From: Granulicella aggregans
GTDB taxonomy: Bacteria > Acidobacteriota > Terriglobia > Terriglobales > Acidobacteriaceae
Length of the DNA stretch: 64,000 bases
Assembly: GCF_014203275.1 (NCBI RefSeq)
Contig: NZ_JACHIP010000002.1
Span: 124,001 to 188,000, forward strand
Reading direction: 5' to 3'
The notes under the pieces are model-generated. The model ran no database searches and was not told the DNA's origin. It worked only from the letters and a program-made list of their open reading frames with translations. The stretch's first letter is position 1. Each line of letters begins with the position of its first letter. This document shows, piece after piece, positions 1 through 9,397 of this stretch. The position numbers and the translations under genes are program-made.

Positions 1-3000
1 GGTTTACGATGCCGACCGGCATGACCACGCAAGAGATGCTCGACGTGATGGACTACTTCGGCGGATCGACCTCCACGACTTACGGAGCGCGTCGCGCAGC
101 CCTCGGACAGACAGCTCCGTGGACCACTGTGTTTCCCAAGATCCATCTTGAGTTCGGTAACGAAGTCTGGAACACCTCAAACCCGGGTGCCAGCATGACC
201 GACCCCTTGTCTTACGGCAAGCGGGCGGGCGTGATCTTTACAACGGCCAAGTCCTCTCCGTCCTACTCGGCTAAGGCATTCGATCTGGTTCAGGACGGGT
301 TTCAGGCGAATCCCTGGTGGTCCCAGCAGGCACTCTCCACGAGCACCAACTATGACACGGTAACTGTCGCCGCATACACGTTCGGCACTCTCTCTGACGT
401 CTCGTCGAACGAAGCGATCTACGGCCCGATGTTCGCTGAGCCCGAAGCGGCGAACAGCACGGTCGGCGGGATCTTGAATCAGTCTGCAGTCCTGGCTGCG
501 GCGGCGAATCCGCCAGCCAAGCTAGCCATCTATGAAGAGAACATGGGCACCATTCAGGGCACCGCCTCGCAGGCTCTGGTGAACGCCAACATAGCTGGCG
601 TTGGCGCAGGTCTCTCCACAGCTGTCAACCAGTTACTTCTTCTCCGCGACCTGGGCATCACCGATCAGAACTTCTTTGCTCTGGCCGGCCCGAGTGCTCC
701 CTTTATCGGCTCCGGCGGGTCGAACGCAACGCTCTCACCGATCTGGGGTGGAGTGATTGACATGGGCGGGCCGACCAACCGCGTCAGACCGACCTTTCTG
801 TCCGAGCAACTCGAGAACTCCGCCATTCTGCCGACGTTGCTAACGACAACGCAGACCGGAGCGAACCCGACATGGAACCAGGCTTACACCATAAATGACG
901 ACTTCAGCCTGGCGGGGGCACACTATCTCCAGAGCTTCGCTTTCACAGACGGCACCAAGCTGAACATCATTCTGTTCAACCTGAGCCGCACCACCGCTCT
1001 GCCCGTCAACTTTGCCGGCCTGAACACTCCGCTAGGCACGGCAACGATCAGCACGCTGACCGGGACGAGCCTTAGCGCGAATAACGAAACATCACAGAAT
1101 GTGGCTATTACGTCGAAGTCTCAGACGCTGACCACAAGCTCGACGCTAACCTTGGCTCCGTTCTCGATGACCGTTGTGAGTGTTGATGCTCCGGTTGTTC
1201 CGATTGAGATCACAAGCATGACGGCAACCTGCGCCAATGCGTCGCTCTCTCCGGGCAACTCAACGACCTGCACCGCGAACGTCGTCGGTCAGGGTAAATA
1301 TGACTCCAGTGTCAGCTGGTCAGCCGATACCGGGACGATCGACAGCAACGGCAATTACACCGCTCCAAGTTCGATTCCTTCGAATGGAAAAGCGACAATC
1401 ACCGTGATCTCCAATCAAGACAAAACTCAGAAGGTCAAAATAACGATCTCGATTGCTAATAGCAGCATCACTGGCGTAACAGCGACCTGCCCATCGACTG
1501 CAATCAATCAGGGTGCCACAACCACCTGCACAGCTACAGTCAACGGAACGGGAAGCTTCTCTTCGGCTTACACCTGGGCCGCATCGGCGGGCAGCGTCAC
1601 TAGCAACGGCACGCTCACCGCGCCGACGACTGGTAGCACCATGACCTTGAAGGCAACCAGCACGCAAGACCCGACGAAGACTGCTACCGTCACTCTCGCG
1701 CTGTCCCAGGTCCTGATCATGGGCACCCCCTCGAGCAAGGTGACGAGCACAACCGTCACGGTCTCCTGGCCGTTGAACATGGTTGCGTACAGTGGCATCA
1801 CCTACGGCACAACCTCGGGGCTTGGCTCAAGCACTCCTTATAGCCCGATCACGTCCACCACGCCAAGCCTTACCCTGACCGGCCTGACACCGGCCACCAC
1901 GTACTACATGGTGGTGTACTCGTTCATCAATAACCAGACTGTGGAGAAGACGTACGCCGTAACCACAGCCAGCACGTCAAGCACGGTCACCGGAGTTTCG
2001 GTTGCCTGCCCCTCCGTCCTTGGCCTCAGCATCGGTGGAACGGTTGGCTGCACGGCAACGGTAACCGGAACTGGCGGCTACTCCTCCTCCGTGAACTGGT
2101 CGGCATCGCTCGGAAGCATTAGCACCACGGGCCTGCTTACGCCTCCTCTGACCGGCACCTCGGTGACGGTGAAGGCGACCAGCGTGCAGGATGCCACGAA
2201 GTCGGCGTCGCTCACGATCTCGCTCACCGGACAGTCAACCATCACCGCCGTCTCCATCGCCTGCGGCTCCAGCAGTGTTTCGGCTGGCGCAACAGTGGCC
2301 TGCACTCCCAGCGTTACCGGCACAGGTAGCTATTCCTCGGGTGTTACCTGGTCGACCTCGGCAGGAAGCATCAGCGCTGCCGGTGTGTTGACCGCACCGA
2401 CGACTGGAACCTCAGTCACGGTGAAGGCCACCAGCACGCAGGACACAACCAAGTCTGCTACTGCAACCATCGCGGTAACACCGTCAAGCAGCGTAACGAA
2501 GCTTACGGTAGCCTGCGCTGCGAGCACACTGGCGCCGAGCGGGGCAACGACCTGCGGAGCGACTGTGACTGGAACCGGAAGCTACTCCTCGGCCGTGAAC
2601 TGGACGACCTCGGCTGGCACCATCACCTCGGGCGGAGTCTTCACGGCGCCGGCAAGCGGAACGTCGGCGACGATTACCGCGACCAGCGCACAGGACAGCA
2701 CCAAATCTTCGTCGAGCACCATCAGCATCAGCTCGCCTCTCGTGATCAGCAATCCGGTCACTTCAGCCTCCACCAATTCCATAACGGTTGGCTGGACAGT
2801 GAACACCCTCGCTCATAGTGGAGTTACTTACGGAGCCACTGCGGCTCTGGGCAGCAGCACTCCGTATGACACCACCTTGACGGAGACACCGACTTACTCG
2901 ATTACCGGACTGCAGCCCTCAACCACCTATACCCTGGTGATCTACTCGTTCGTCAACAACCAGACCGTGTCGAAGACGATAACGGCGACCACGGGTGCTG

Positions 3001-4268
3001 CAACCTCCGTCACCGGAGTAGCGGTGAACTGCGGTGCATCGAGCGTGAATGCCGGTGGAACCCTCACCTGCGTCCCGACAGTAAGAGGCACCGGAAGCTA
3101 CTCCTCCGGGATCACCTGGACGACTACCGCAGGAACGATCACTTCGAGCGGTGTGTTGACGGCACCCGCGACTGGAAGCTCAGTCACGGTACGAGCGGTC
3201 AGCACGCAGAATCCTCTCATCTCCGGCGTGGCGACGATCACACTCAGCAGCGTAGTCTCCAGCATTGGCATCAACTGCCCTGCTTCGGTGACAGCGGGCG
3301 GCAGCGTTGCTTGCACTTCGTCCGCGATAGGCGTAGGCAACTACTCCTCCGCAGTTACCTGGTCTACCTCTGGGGGCAGCATTACTCAAGCAGGTATCCT
3401 CACGGCGCCTACCACAGGGTCTACTGTCACCGTCATCGCAACCAACAAGCAGGATCCGACTAAGTCGGCCGCAGCTACGATCTCCCTCAACGGAGCCCTC
3501 TCCAGCGTAGGCGTCGTATGCCCTGCTTCGGCTTCCGCTGGTAGCACCGTTACCTGCACCTCGTCCGCGATAGGCGTAGGCAACTTCTCCTCCGCAGTTA
3601 CCTGGTCGACCTCCGCAGGGAGCATCAACCAGGGCGGTGTATTGACGATTCCCACCAAGGGCAGTTCCATCACTATCACCATCCACAGCACGCAGGATGC
3701 AACCAAGAGCGCTGTGGCGACCGTAGCCATCACGTCGGCGAACACGACCGCGACCGTCAGCGGGGTCAAGGTCGCCTGCGCTGCGGCCTCCGCTTTAGCT
3801 AACGCAAACGTAGCCTGCTCTGCTTCGGTATATGGCACGGGCAACTTCTCTTCAGCAGTCACATGGATCACGACCGCCGGCACGATCTCGCCGGCGGGCG
3901 TGCTCACCATGCCAGCAAGCAATGTGTCGCCAACAGTCCGGGCGATCAGCGTTCAGAACCCCGTCATCTCCGGGGTGAAGACCGTAGCGATGCTGGCACC
4001 TCTCGCAATCGTCAACCCAAATATTTCTGCGACTTCTACAACTATCGTGGTATCCTGGAATGTTAGTCAGCCAGCACACAATGGAGTCAACTACGGATTG
4101 ACTAACCAATACGGAAATATCACTCCGTACGACAACAATCTCATGACGGCGCCCAGCTACACCTTTACCGGGCTCCAGCCGGGCACCACCTACTACGTTT
4201 ACCTCTTCTCCTTCAACGATAACGGAACGGTAACGCTCCCGCTCACCGTCACGACCGCACCGAAGTAG
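1..4268 (+). CDS. Secreted glycoside-hydrolase-like protein with nine Ig-like and three Fn3 repeats (5'-truncated)
   Basis: The reading frame is open from base 3, before the first ATG at base 9, and the protein begins in the middle of a domain when compared with its downstream paralogue (4502-6940), so about 400 N-terminal residues lie outside the window. The visible part starts inside a TIM-barrel-like glycosidase domain. HLEFGNEVWN (Glu codon 162-164) looks like a clan GH-A acid/base, and IYEEN (Glu codon 534-536) is a candidate nucleophile. A beta domain follows to about base 1200. The rest is a repeat array: Ig-like units of about 82 residues with two cysteines each (about 1204-1706, 1981-2735, 3004-3990) separated by Fn3-like units (about 1707-1980, 2736-3000, 3991-4265). 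Probably an extracellular polysaccharide-acting enzyme or adhesin. The substrate cannot be read from sequence. Confidence 0.8.
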   Translation, partial: FTMPTGMTTQEMLDVMDYFGGSTSTTYGARRAALGQTAPWTTVFPKIHLEFGNEVWNTSNPGASMTDPLSYGKRAGVIFTTAKSSPSYSAKAFDLVQDGFQANPWWSQQALSTSTNYDTVTVAAYTFGTLSDVSSNEAIYGPMFAEPEAANSTVGGILNQSAVLAAAANPPAKLAIYEENMGTIQGTASQALVNANIAGVGAGLSTAVNQLLLLRDLGITDQNFFALAGPSAPFIGSGGSNATLSPIWGGVIDMGGPTNRVRPTFLSEQLENSAILPTLLTTTQTGANPTWNQAYTINDDFSLAGAHYLQSFAFTDGTKLNIILFNLSRTTALPVNFAGLNTPLGTATISTLTGTSLSANNETSQNVAITSKSQTLTTSSTLTLAPFSMTVVSVDAPVVPIEITSMTATCANASLSPGNSTTCTANVVGQGKYDSSVSWSADTGTIDSNGNYTAPSSIPSNGKATITVISNQDKTQKVKITISIANSSITGVTATCPSTAINQGATTTCTATVNGTGSFSSAYTWAASAGSVTSNGTLTAPTTGSTMTLKATSTQDPTKTATVTLALSQVLIMGTPSSKVTSTTVTVSWPLNMVAYSGITYGTTSGLGSSTPYSPITSTTPSLTLTGLTPATTYYMVVYSFINNQTVEKTYAVTTASTSSTVTGVSVACPSVLGLSIGGTVGCTATVTGTGGYSSSVNWSASLGSISTTGLLTPPLTGTSVTVKATSVQDATKSASLTISLTGQSTITAVSIACGSSSVSAGATVACTPSVTGTGSYSSGVTWSTSAGSISAAGVLTAPTTGTSVTVKATSTQDTTKSATATIAVTPSSSVTKLTVACAASTLAPSGATTCGATVTGTGSYSSAVNWTTSAGTITSGGVFTAPASGTSATITATSAQDSTKSSSSTISISSPLVISNPVTSASTNSITVGWTVNTLAHSGVTYGATAALGSSTPYDTTLTETPTYSITGLQPSTTYTLVIYSFVNNQTVSKTITATTGAATSVTGVAVNCGASSVNAGGTLTCVPTVRGTGSYSSGITWTTTAGTITSSGVLTAPATGSSVTVRAVSTQNPLISGVATITLSSVVSSIGINCPASVTAGGSVACTSSAIGVGNYSSAVTWSTSGGSITQAGILTAPTTGSTVTVIATNKQDPTKSAAATISLNGALSSVGVVCPASASAGSTVTCTSSAIGVGNFSSAVTWSTSAGSINQGGVLTIPTKGSSITITIHSTQDATKSAVATVAITSANTTATVSGVKVACAAASALANANVACSASVYGTGNFSSAVTWITTAGTISPAGVLTMPASNVSPTVRAISVQNPVISGVKTVAMLAPLAIVNPNISATSTTIVVSWNVSQPAHNGVNYGLTNQYGNITPYDNNLMTAPSYTFTGLQPGTTYYVYLFSFNDNGTVTLPLTVTTAPK

Positions 4269-4309
4269 TGCCCCGCGGATCTGGCAACTACAACCGAAGT
4301 ACTCAGCCC

Positions 4310-4345
4310 GCAGGCCCCCGTCAGATGACGGGGGCCTGCGATTTT
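4310..4345 (+). terminator. Rho-independent terminator
   Basis: A perfect 13-bp GC-rich stem (4310-4322 pairing with 4327-4339) with an AGAT loop is followed by GATTTTAAT. It lies 42 bases after the stop codon of the repeat-array protein and separates it from the downstream paralogue, so the two paralogues are probably separate transcripts. Confidence 0.85.
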
Positions 4346-4501
4346 AATCTCCTACCGTCATGGGGAAGAGTAGTGCGGGCGACTCCGTGAACGTCTTGCA
4401 GTCGGCTACCGGGACCACCCGTGCATGTGTCAGTATCGAGGTGGGGGCTAACAAGTTCGGAGTCTAATACAGCTCCTGCTTGCCCGGCCCGTGGAGGCGA
4501 T

Positions 4502-6940
4502 GTGAGAAAGAAGCTGATCAATTCCAGCGTCATCGGAGTCATACTCGTCGCATCGCTGGGTGCCTGGTGGATGCTTAAGCGCCGGATGCGCGCTCCCCTG
4601 TTGACCTCGATGATGGTGACGGCCCCGGTGACAGCGACGGCGCAGGGCCCGACGGTCATTCAGGTGAGCCCGACCATCCTTCATCAGGACGTGAAGAGGA
4701 TGGGGATGAACCTTGGAGGACAGGACTTCTACGATTCGCAACAGATCATGAAGAATCTTGTCGACCGCAATCCAGGCTTCGAGGGACTGGAGTGGCAGAC
4801 GGTGATTCCGTGCGGCAAGGTAACGGCGACCTCCTGCACAGACGGTGCCAACAACGGATCCTGGCCAGAGGGATTTCTGGACGGCGGCAACTACGAGGTC
4901 ATCACAGGAACGGCCAGCGGGACGACCGGCACGATTCTTCACAGCACGGGCGCGAGCAGCCAGGCGGGCGCAGTGGTCCAGTTCGCACAGGCTGCGAAAG
5001 CTCCCGCCGCCGGTGACTATATTGTCGTGCGCAAGATGACCGACGGCTACGCTACGGCCGGTTGGGATGCTCAGTTGATCGGCGGAGCGACCATCACAGT
5101 AGAGTCAAAAGACCTGCCGCCACATACCGCAGGCAAGCAGGCCATCCGGTTGAAGGCACCACGCGGCGACCAAGGCGCCACGCTGAAGCAGTACTTCGAC
5201 TCGACGCCAGGGCGGTCCTATATCCAACTGCGAGGACCTTACGTGGTCCGGTTCAAAGCGAAGGGCATCAGCGGAAACAAGTCGCTGAATGTCTACGCCG
5301 AGCGCCCCGGAGGCAACGGCCCGATCTTCCGGCTGGACGCCCCGCTGACCTCTGAGTGGAAGGAGTATTCCCTGCCCTTCGAGGCCCATGAGCCCACCGG
5401 TGCCGTAGGAACGGTCGCGTTCGGAATTACGGTGATTGGCGGCGAAGCGTTAATCGATGACGTCAGCCTGAGTGAGGCAAGCTCGAACGGGACTGCGTTT
5501 CGCAACGACGTAGTCTCAGCATTGCAGCGGTTACAGCCCGGGGTGCTGCGCTACATGGACAGCGGCGGAAACTGGGGCAGCAACCTCGACAACATGCTCG
5601 CGCCCGAGGCAGGCCGCAAGGTCAGTGGGTATAACCGGTACTTCTCGACGGCGACAGACATACCGATCGGACTGCATGACTTTCTCGTGCTCTGCGACAA
5701 GCTGGGAGCGGAGCCCTGGTACACGATTCAGATGGGCTGGTCGAACAAGGACGTCTCGAACCTGATGGAGTATCTAGGCGGCGGCCCTTCGACGAAGTAC
5801 GGTGCTCTGCGAGCATCCCTTGGACATCCTGAGCCCTGGACGAAGACGTTCAAGACGATCCATCTCGAGTATGGCAATGAGGCGTGGAACACCGCCCAGC
5901 CCGGGGAGTCGATGGCGGATGCCAATGCGTACTCTGACCGGACAACGAAGGTGTTTGGACTCGTGCGTTCCTCCCCGGCATATACCGGCGGCCACTTCGA
6001 CCTGATCGCAAATGCGCAGGTTGTAAATACCTATCTGACGAAGGCTATCCTCGATCGAGCGAGGGGCATCGATACTCTAGATATTGCTCCCTACACCTTT
6101 ACCTTCTTTGGCGACGACAGTTCCACCGAACACATCTTCGGGCCGATGTTTGCGCAGCCGCAAATGCTGGACACGTCCGCTACCGGTATCGTGCATAAGC
6201 AGGCGAATGCCGTGGCGACGGCGGTGCATCCGGTCGACCTGGCAGTGTATGAGACGAACATCGGGACGACAGGTGGGACAGCGAGCCAGGCAAGCCTGGA
6301 CTCGGTAGTGCCGTCGGTGGGGGCGGGGATCGCGTCGATCGACCACATGCTTCTGATGCTGCGCGACGACGGCATCAAGGTGCAAAACACCTTCCAGCTT
6401 GGAGGCGGAACCTATCACTTCAATGACACATCAGGAAGGAACAAGGATGCGGCGTCGCCGGTGTGGGCGGTGGTGGTGGATATGGGTGGCCCGACAAACC
6501 GGGTGAGGCCATCGTTCCTGGCGCAGCAGCTTGCGAACCATGCGATACGCCCGACGATGTTGAGGGCCACGATCAGCGGAGACGATCCGATGTGGAACCA
6601 GCCGAAGAGCGCCAACGACGAGATCGAGCTGAGCCACGTACACGAACTCCAAACCTTCGCATTTACCGACGGCAAGACCGACACCATGATCCTGCTGAAC
6701 TTGAGCCGAACGACGCCACGAGTCGTTGGGTTTGAAGGCGCGTGCGTTCCGCAGGGGACGGTATCTGTAGAGACGCTGACCTCGGCCAGAATTACGGACA
6801 CGAACGAACGTCAGGAAAATGTGAAGATCGTCGGGCGGGTGGAGCACGACTTCGTTCCGGGCAAGGGATCGCTTACGCTACCGCCTTTTTCGATGACGTC
6901 ACTAGTTGCTCCCAGCCACGGGTGTGCCCCAAAGCGCTAA
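4502..6940 (+). CDS. Secreted or anchored glycoside-hydrolase-like protein (GH-A clan type)
   Basis: I place the start at GTG 4502, after GGAGG at 4493-4497; the frame is open to an ATG at 4421, but that extra segment looks non-coding. The protein (812 aa) opens with KK and a hydrophobic signal or anchor segment (residues about 6-24). A jelly-roll, CBM4/9-like region (about 55-330) comes next, then a TIM-barrel-like domain with HLEYGNEAWN (E460) and VYETN (E584) as candidate acid/base and nucleophile, and a C-terminal beta domain. This is the layout of arabinofuranosidase-like GH-A enzymes. It is closely related to the catalytic part of the preceding gene but has no Ig/Fn3 array. It may trim or modify the polysaccharide made by the genes that follow. 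The exact GH family is not assigned. Confidence 0.7.
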   Translation: MRKKLINSSVIGVILVASLGAWWMLKRRMRAPLLTSMMVTAPVTATAQGPTVIQVSPTILHQDVKRMGMNLGGQDFYDSQQIMKNLVDRNPGFEGLEWQTVIPCGKVTATSCTDGANNGSWPEGFLDGGNYEVITGTASGTTGTILHSTGASSQAGAVVQFAQAAKAPAAGDYIVVRKMTDGYATAGWDAQLIGGATITVESKDLPPHTAGKQAIRLKAPRGDQGATLKQYFDSTPGRSYIQLRGPYVVRFKAKGISGNKSLNVYAERPGGNGPIFRLDAPLTSEWKEYSLPFEAHEPTGAVGTVAFGITVIGGEALIDDVSLSEASSNGTAFRNDVVSALQRLQPGVLRYMDSGGNWGSNLDNMLAPEAGRKVSGYNRYFSTATDIPIGLHDFLVLCDKLGAEPWYTIQMGWSNKDVSNLMEYLGGGPSTKYGALRASLGHPEPWTKTFKTIHLEYGNEAWNTAQPGESMADANAYSDRTTKVFGLVRSSPAYTGGHFDLIANAQVVNTYLTKAILDRARGIDTLDIAPYTFTFFGDDSSTEHIFGPMFAQPQMLDTSATGIVHKQANAVATAVHPVDLAVYETNIGTTGGTASQASLDSVVPSVGAGIASIDHMLLMLRDDGIKVQNTFQLGGGTYHFNDTSGRNKDAASPVWAVVVDMGGPTNRVRPSFLAQQLANHAIRPTMLRATISGDDPMWNQPKSANDEIELSHVHELQTFAFTDGKTDTMILLNLSRTTPRVVGFEGACVPQGTVSVETLTSARITDTNERQENVKIVGRVEHDFVPGKGSLTLPPFSMTSLVAPSHGCAPKR

Positions 6941-6943
6941 GCC

Positions 6944-7663
6944 CTAACGCTTGAGGGCGGTCTTGAGCTTGCGTGCTACACTCATCGCCTGCCGGAGGCC
7001 AGGGACTGACTCGAACGCGCCGAAGGTGATGTCGCTGCGGGAGCTTCGCTGGCCGGCGAGCGAAGGCTGCGCGATGAGAGTGACAAGCTCGGGATGAGCA
7101 GCGCGGAACATGGTCAGAGCGCCGTCGACGTGCATGGGACCACCGACAGGATCGCCCGGTGGCCGCACCAGGCAGCCCTCGAGATACTCGACGAGCGGAG
7201 CAAGAGCGCTGCGGTGAACGCCATACATGTGCAGGTTTTGGAGATGGCCCGGGAACTCTACAAGCGAAGGTCTGGAGCCCGACGGCGGAGGCGGGATAGG
7301 CGCGATGTGGCCAAGGTGAACAAACTGCCAGTCGCAATGCTTCAGGCCGAGCGCGACCTCTCCCACTGCAGCGCAGTTACTGGAGGGAACATCGCAGTCG
7401 TCTTCGAGGATGAGAACGCTTTCGACATCGCGGCTAAGAGCATCGCGCAGGACACCGAGGTGGCTCATAAAGCATCCGTGTGCACCCAGCGATGGAAAGC
7501 CGGCTAGTTCAGTGGGCCTGGTCGCGGCGTAGATTTCGACGCTGCCCTGCTTCCACTCAAGTCCGAGTGCCCGAAGTTGCCGAGTGACTTCTTTGTACCG
7601 ATCGGTGCGGTCGGGGAGATTGATCACCCGGATGAGGTCGAAGCTTTCGGTTAGCGGGGGCAT
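6944..7663 (-). CDS. Glycosyltransferase family 25 (LPS/EPS biosynthesis)
   Basis: This 239-aa soluble protein has the GT25 signature: VINLPDRTDR near the N terminus (14-23), GAHGCFMSHL (60-69) and the acidic LEDDCDV (86-92) expected for nucleotide-sugar binding. GT25 enzymes transfer galactose or glucose to LPS or capsular oligosaccharides in the cytoplasm. It converges on the glycosidase-like gene with only three bases between the stops. The start lies five bases downstream of the membrane glycosyltransferase stop, so these two leftward genes are likely one transcript. Confidence 0.85.
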   Translation of the reverse strand: MPPLTESFDLIRVINLPDRTDRYKEVTRQLRALGLEWKQGSVEIYAATRPTELAGFPSLGAHGCFMSHLGVLRDALSRDVESVLILEDDCDVPSSNCAAVGEVALGLKHCDWQFVHLGHIAPIPPPPSGSRPSLVEFPGHLQNLHMYGVHRSALAPLVEYLEGCLVRPPGDPVGGPMHVDGALTMFRAAHPELVTLIAQPSLAGQRSSRSDITFGAFESVPGLRQAMSVARKLKTALKR

Positions 7664-7667
7664 GGAG

Positions 7668-9134
7668 TCATCTTAGCGGAACAGGGACGGCATCTTTGGC
7701 GGCAGCGCTCAAGCCTTTCGGCGCAAGGCTGGTCTGCTCCCGCATGGCCCACAGCAGCACGATGCCAATCGCGAGGAGTATCCAACAGGTATGGCCACCG
7801 AGCGTGAGATCCCAGAGGCGAGGTGAGCGAACGATGATGCCGACCGTTTCTCCCAACTTTCTAACGATCGCGCTGGTGTTGAGAAGGAAGTCCGACAGCA
7901 GGAACAAGAGCCACCGCGCGGAGCTGAAATGGAGATGGGTGAAGCACCAGAGAATAAGTGGCAGCAGCACGATTGCTGCATACATGCGGGTGTAGCTGGG
8001 AAGAAGTCCAAGGGCGAGGCAACCGGCGGCGACAAGCAACGGCAGGCCGTAATGCCTGATCTCTGGTTCCGGTATCGCATTTGGCTTGCGCCACGCTGCT
8101 CTCTTGCTGAAGAGAAAAAGCAGCACGAGATAAACGAGCGCGGCGGAAGCGGAGGCGAAGGTACGATCCGGGAACAGGGCAAAAGCTACCAGTTGGAGAT
8201 CGATGCGATCCGTGTTTTCGGTGTTCTGGGGCGAAACATCGGCATTGCCTCCGTGAGTAAATAGGAAGCTGACGTTCTCGCGGTAATCGGCGAGCCATGA
8301 CATTCCCTGATGCGCCACAAGGGGCGCGAGGGATAGAGCCGTGATGACTCCGCACGAGAAAAGGATCGCGGCAATCAGACGCCAGCGGCGATTGTGCATG
8401 AGCCACGGCAGAAGAAAGACGCCGGTGGTCGGCTTGAGCAGGATCGCGGCAGTCACACAAATACCGATGACGATGGCACTCTTCGACACGCTCAAGCTGC
8501 GGGGTTTCGCGAGAGCTTCCTGAACAGCATCGGATCGGGCAGCGATGGCGTCGCCACGAATTGATGTGACGACTGCGAGCATTGCCGCACCGGACGCGAT
8601 GAGAACGATGTTCAGAGAGTGGAATGCGGTGTGAACGGGAGCGAAGCCTAGCGCGAAGGCGATAAAGAACAGGGCCATCGGCTCCTTCGCGAGATTTGCG
8701 AAGCAGCTGTGCTGCGGCCAGCCGACGCGCAGCAATCCATAGATCGCAGCCGCGTAAAACACCAGTCCAATCAGCACGAAGAGATAGACGGCGGAGTTCC
8801 AGCGGAGCAGCGCCAAGGGAGCCATCAATAGGAGCGTAGGCGGAGGATAAACAGAATGCGTGCCCGAGACCCAGTCGCTCAAGCCAAGGTTCGGGCCGCC
8901 CCTTGTCTGCCAGGTGGAGAGGAACTTGAATGGGTTGTAGGGATTGGCACCGGCGAGCCAGAGGGTTGAGCTGGTATAGGGGGCTGCGAGATCGCTAAGC
9001 CAATTCGCACCAACACGGCCGAGAGCGCGAACAAGAAACTCGACCGCTCCCAGAAGGACGGCGAGTCGTGCAAGCCATAGGGATCGTCTGGAGCTTGTCG
9101 GCAAGTTTGTCGGCAAAGAGGTTAAGCGCTGCAT
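7668..9134 (-). CDS. Polytopic membrane glycosyltransferase, GT87/DUF2029-like
   Basis: A hydrophobic protein of about 488 aa with around ten predicted membrane segments and an early periplasmic loop containing ANPYNPFKF. This is the pattern of GT-C polyprenyl-phosphate-mannose-type transferases (GT87/DUF2029). The frame extends upstream to a GTG at 9203, but the extra 23 residues look non-coding, so I prefer ATG 9134; neither has a strong ribosome binding site. It is co-directional with the GT25 gene and divergent from the Wzy-like gene. It probably adds a sugar on the periplasmic face. The family call rests on overall shape more than on a decisive motif. Confidence 0.65.
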   Translation of the reverse strand: MQRLTSLPTNLPTSSRRSLWLARLAVLLGAVEFLVRALGRVGANWLSDLAAPYTSSTLWLAGANPYNPFKFLSTWQTRGGPNLGLSDWVSGTHSVYPPPTLLLMAPLALLRWNSAVYLFVLIGLVFYAAAIYGLLRVGWPQHSCFANLAKEPMALFFIAFALGFAPVHTAFHSLNIVLIASGAAMLAVVTSIRGDAIAARSDAVQEALAKPRSLSVSKSAIVIGICVTAAILLKPTTGVFLLPWLMHNRRWRLIAAILFSCGVITALSLAPLVAHQGMSWLADYRENVSFLFTHGGNADVSPQNTENTDRIDLQLVAFALFPDRTFASASAALVYLVLLFLFSKRAAWRKPNAIPEPEIRHYGLPLLVAAGCLALGLLPSYTRMYAAIVLLPLILWCFTHLHFSSARWLLFLLSDFLLNTSAIVRKLGETVGIIVRSPRLWDLTLGGHTCWILLAIGIVLLWAMREQTSLAPKGLSAAAKDAVPVPLR

Positions 9135-9397
9135 CCGGCCATGTAAAATGAGATCGTCAGCAGGGCACAGTCTAGCATGAAAGCGATGATCACCGGCTCG
9201 CACGAAAGTCGCATTTGACAGGCTTGGGGAAGATCGGCGGGGCTTCCGTTGTGAACCTGAAGGCTACTACAACCAATTGGCAGTACAAGGCGTTGAAGCG
9301 CCGGGTTATAACTGAATCTTAGTGTCTCCGGCGGCGTATCTCGGAGAAGTGGTCCTGCAACTGAGAACCTTTTTTTGCCGCTGAATTTGATCCCATT

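Noticed and set aside
3180..3922. Long minus-strand frames across the Ig array
   Set aside because: They repeat with the period of the plus-strand Ig domains and have no features of their own.
1204..4268. Periodic DNA resembling a CRISPR or satellite array
   Set aside because: The period of about 243-250 bases corresponds to protein domains and the copies diverge; there are no short direct repeats with unique spacers.
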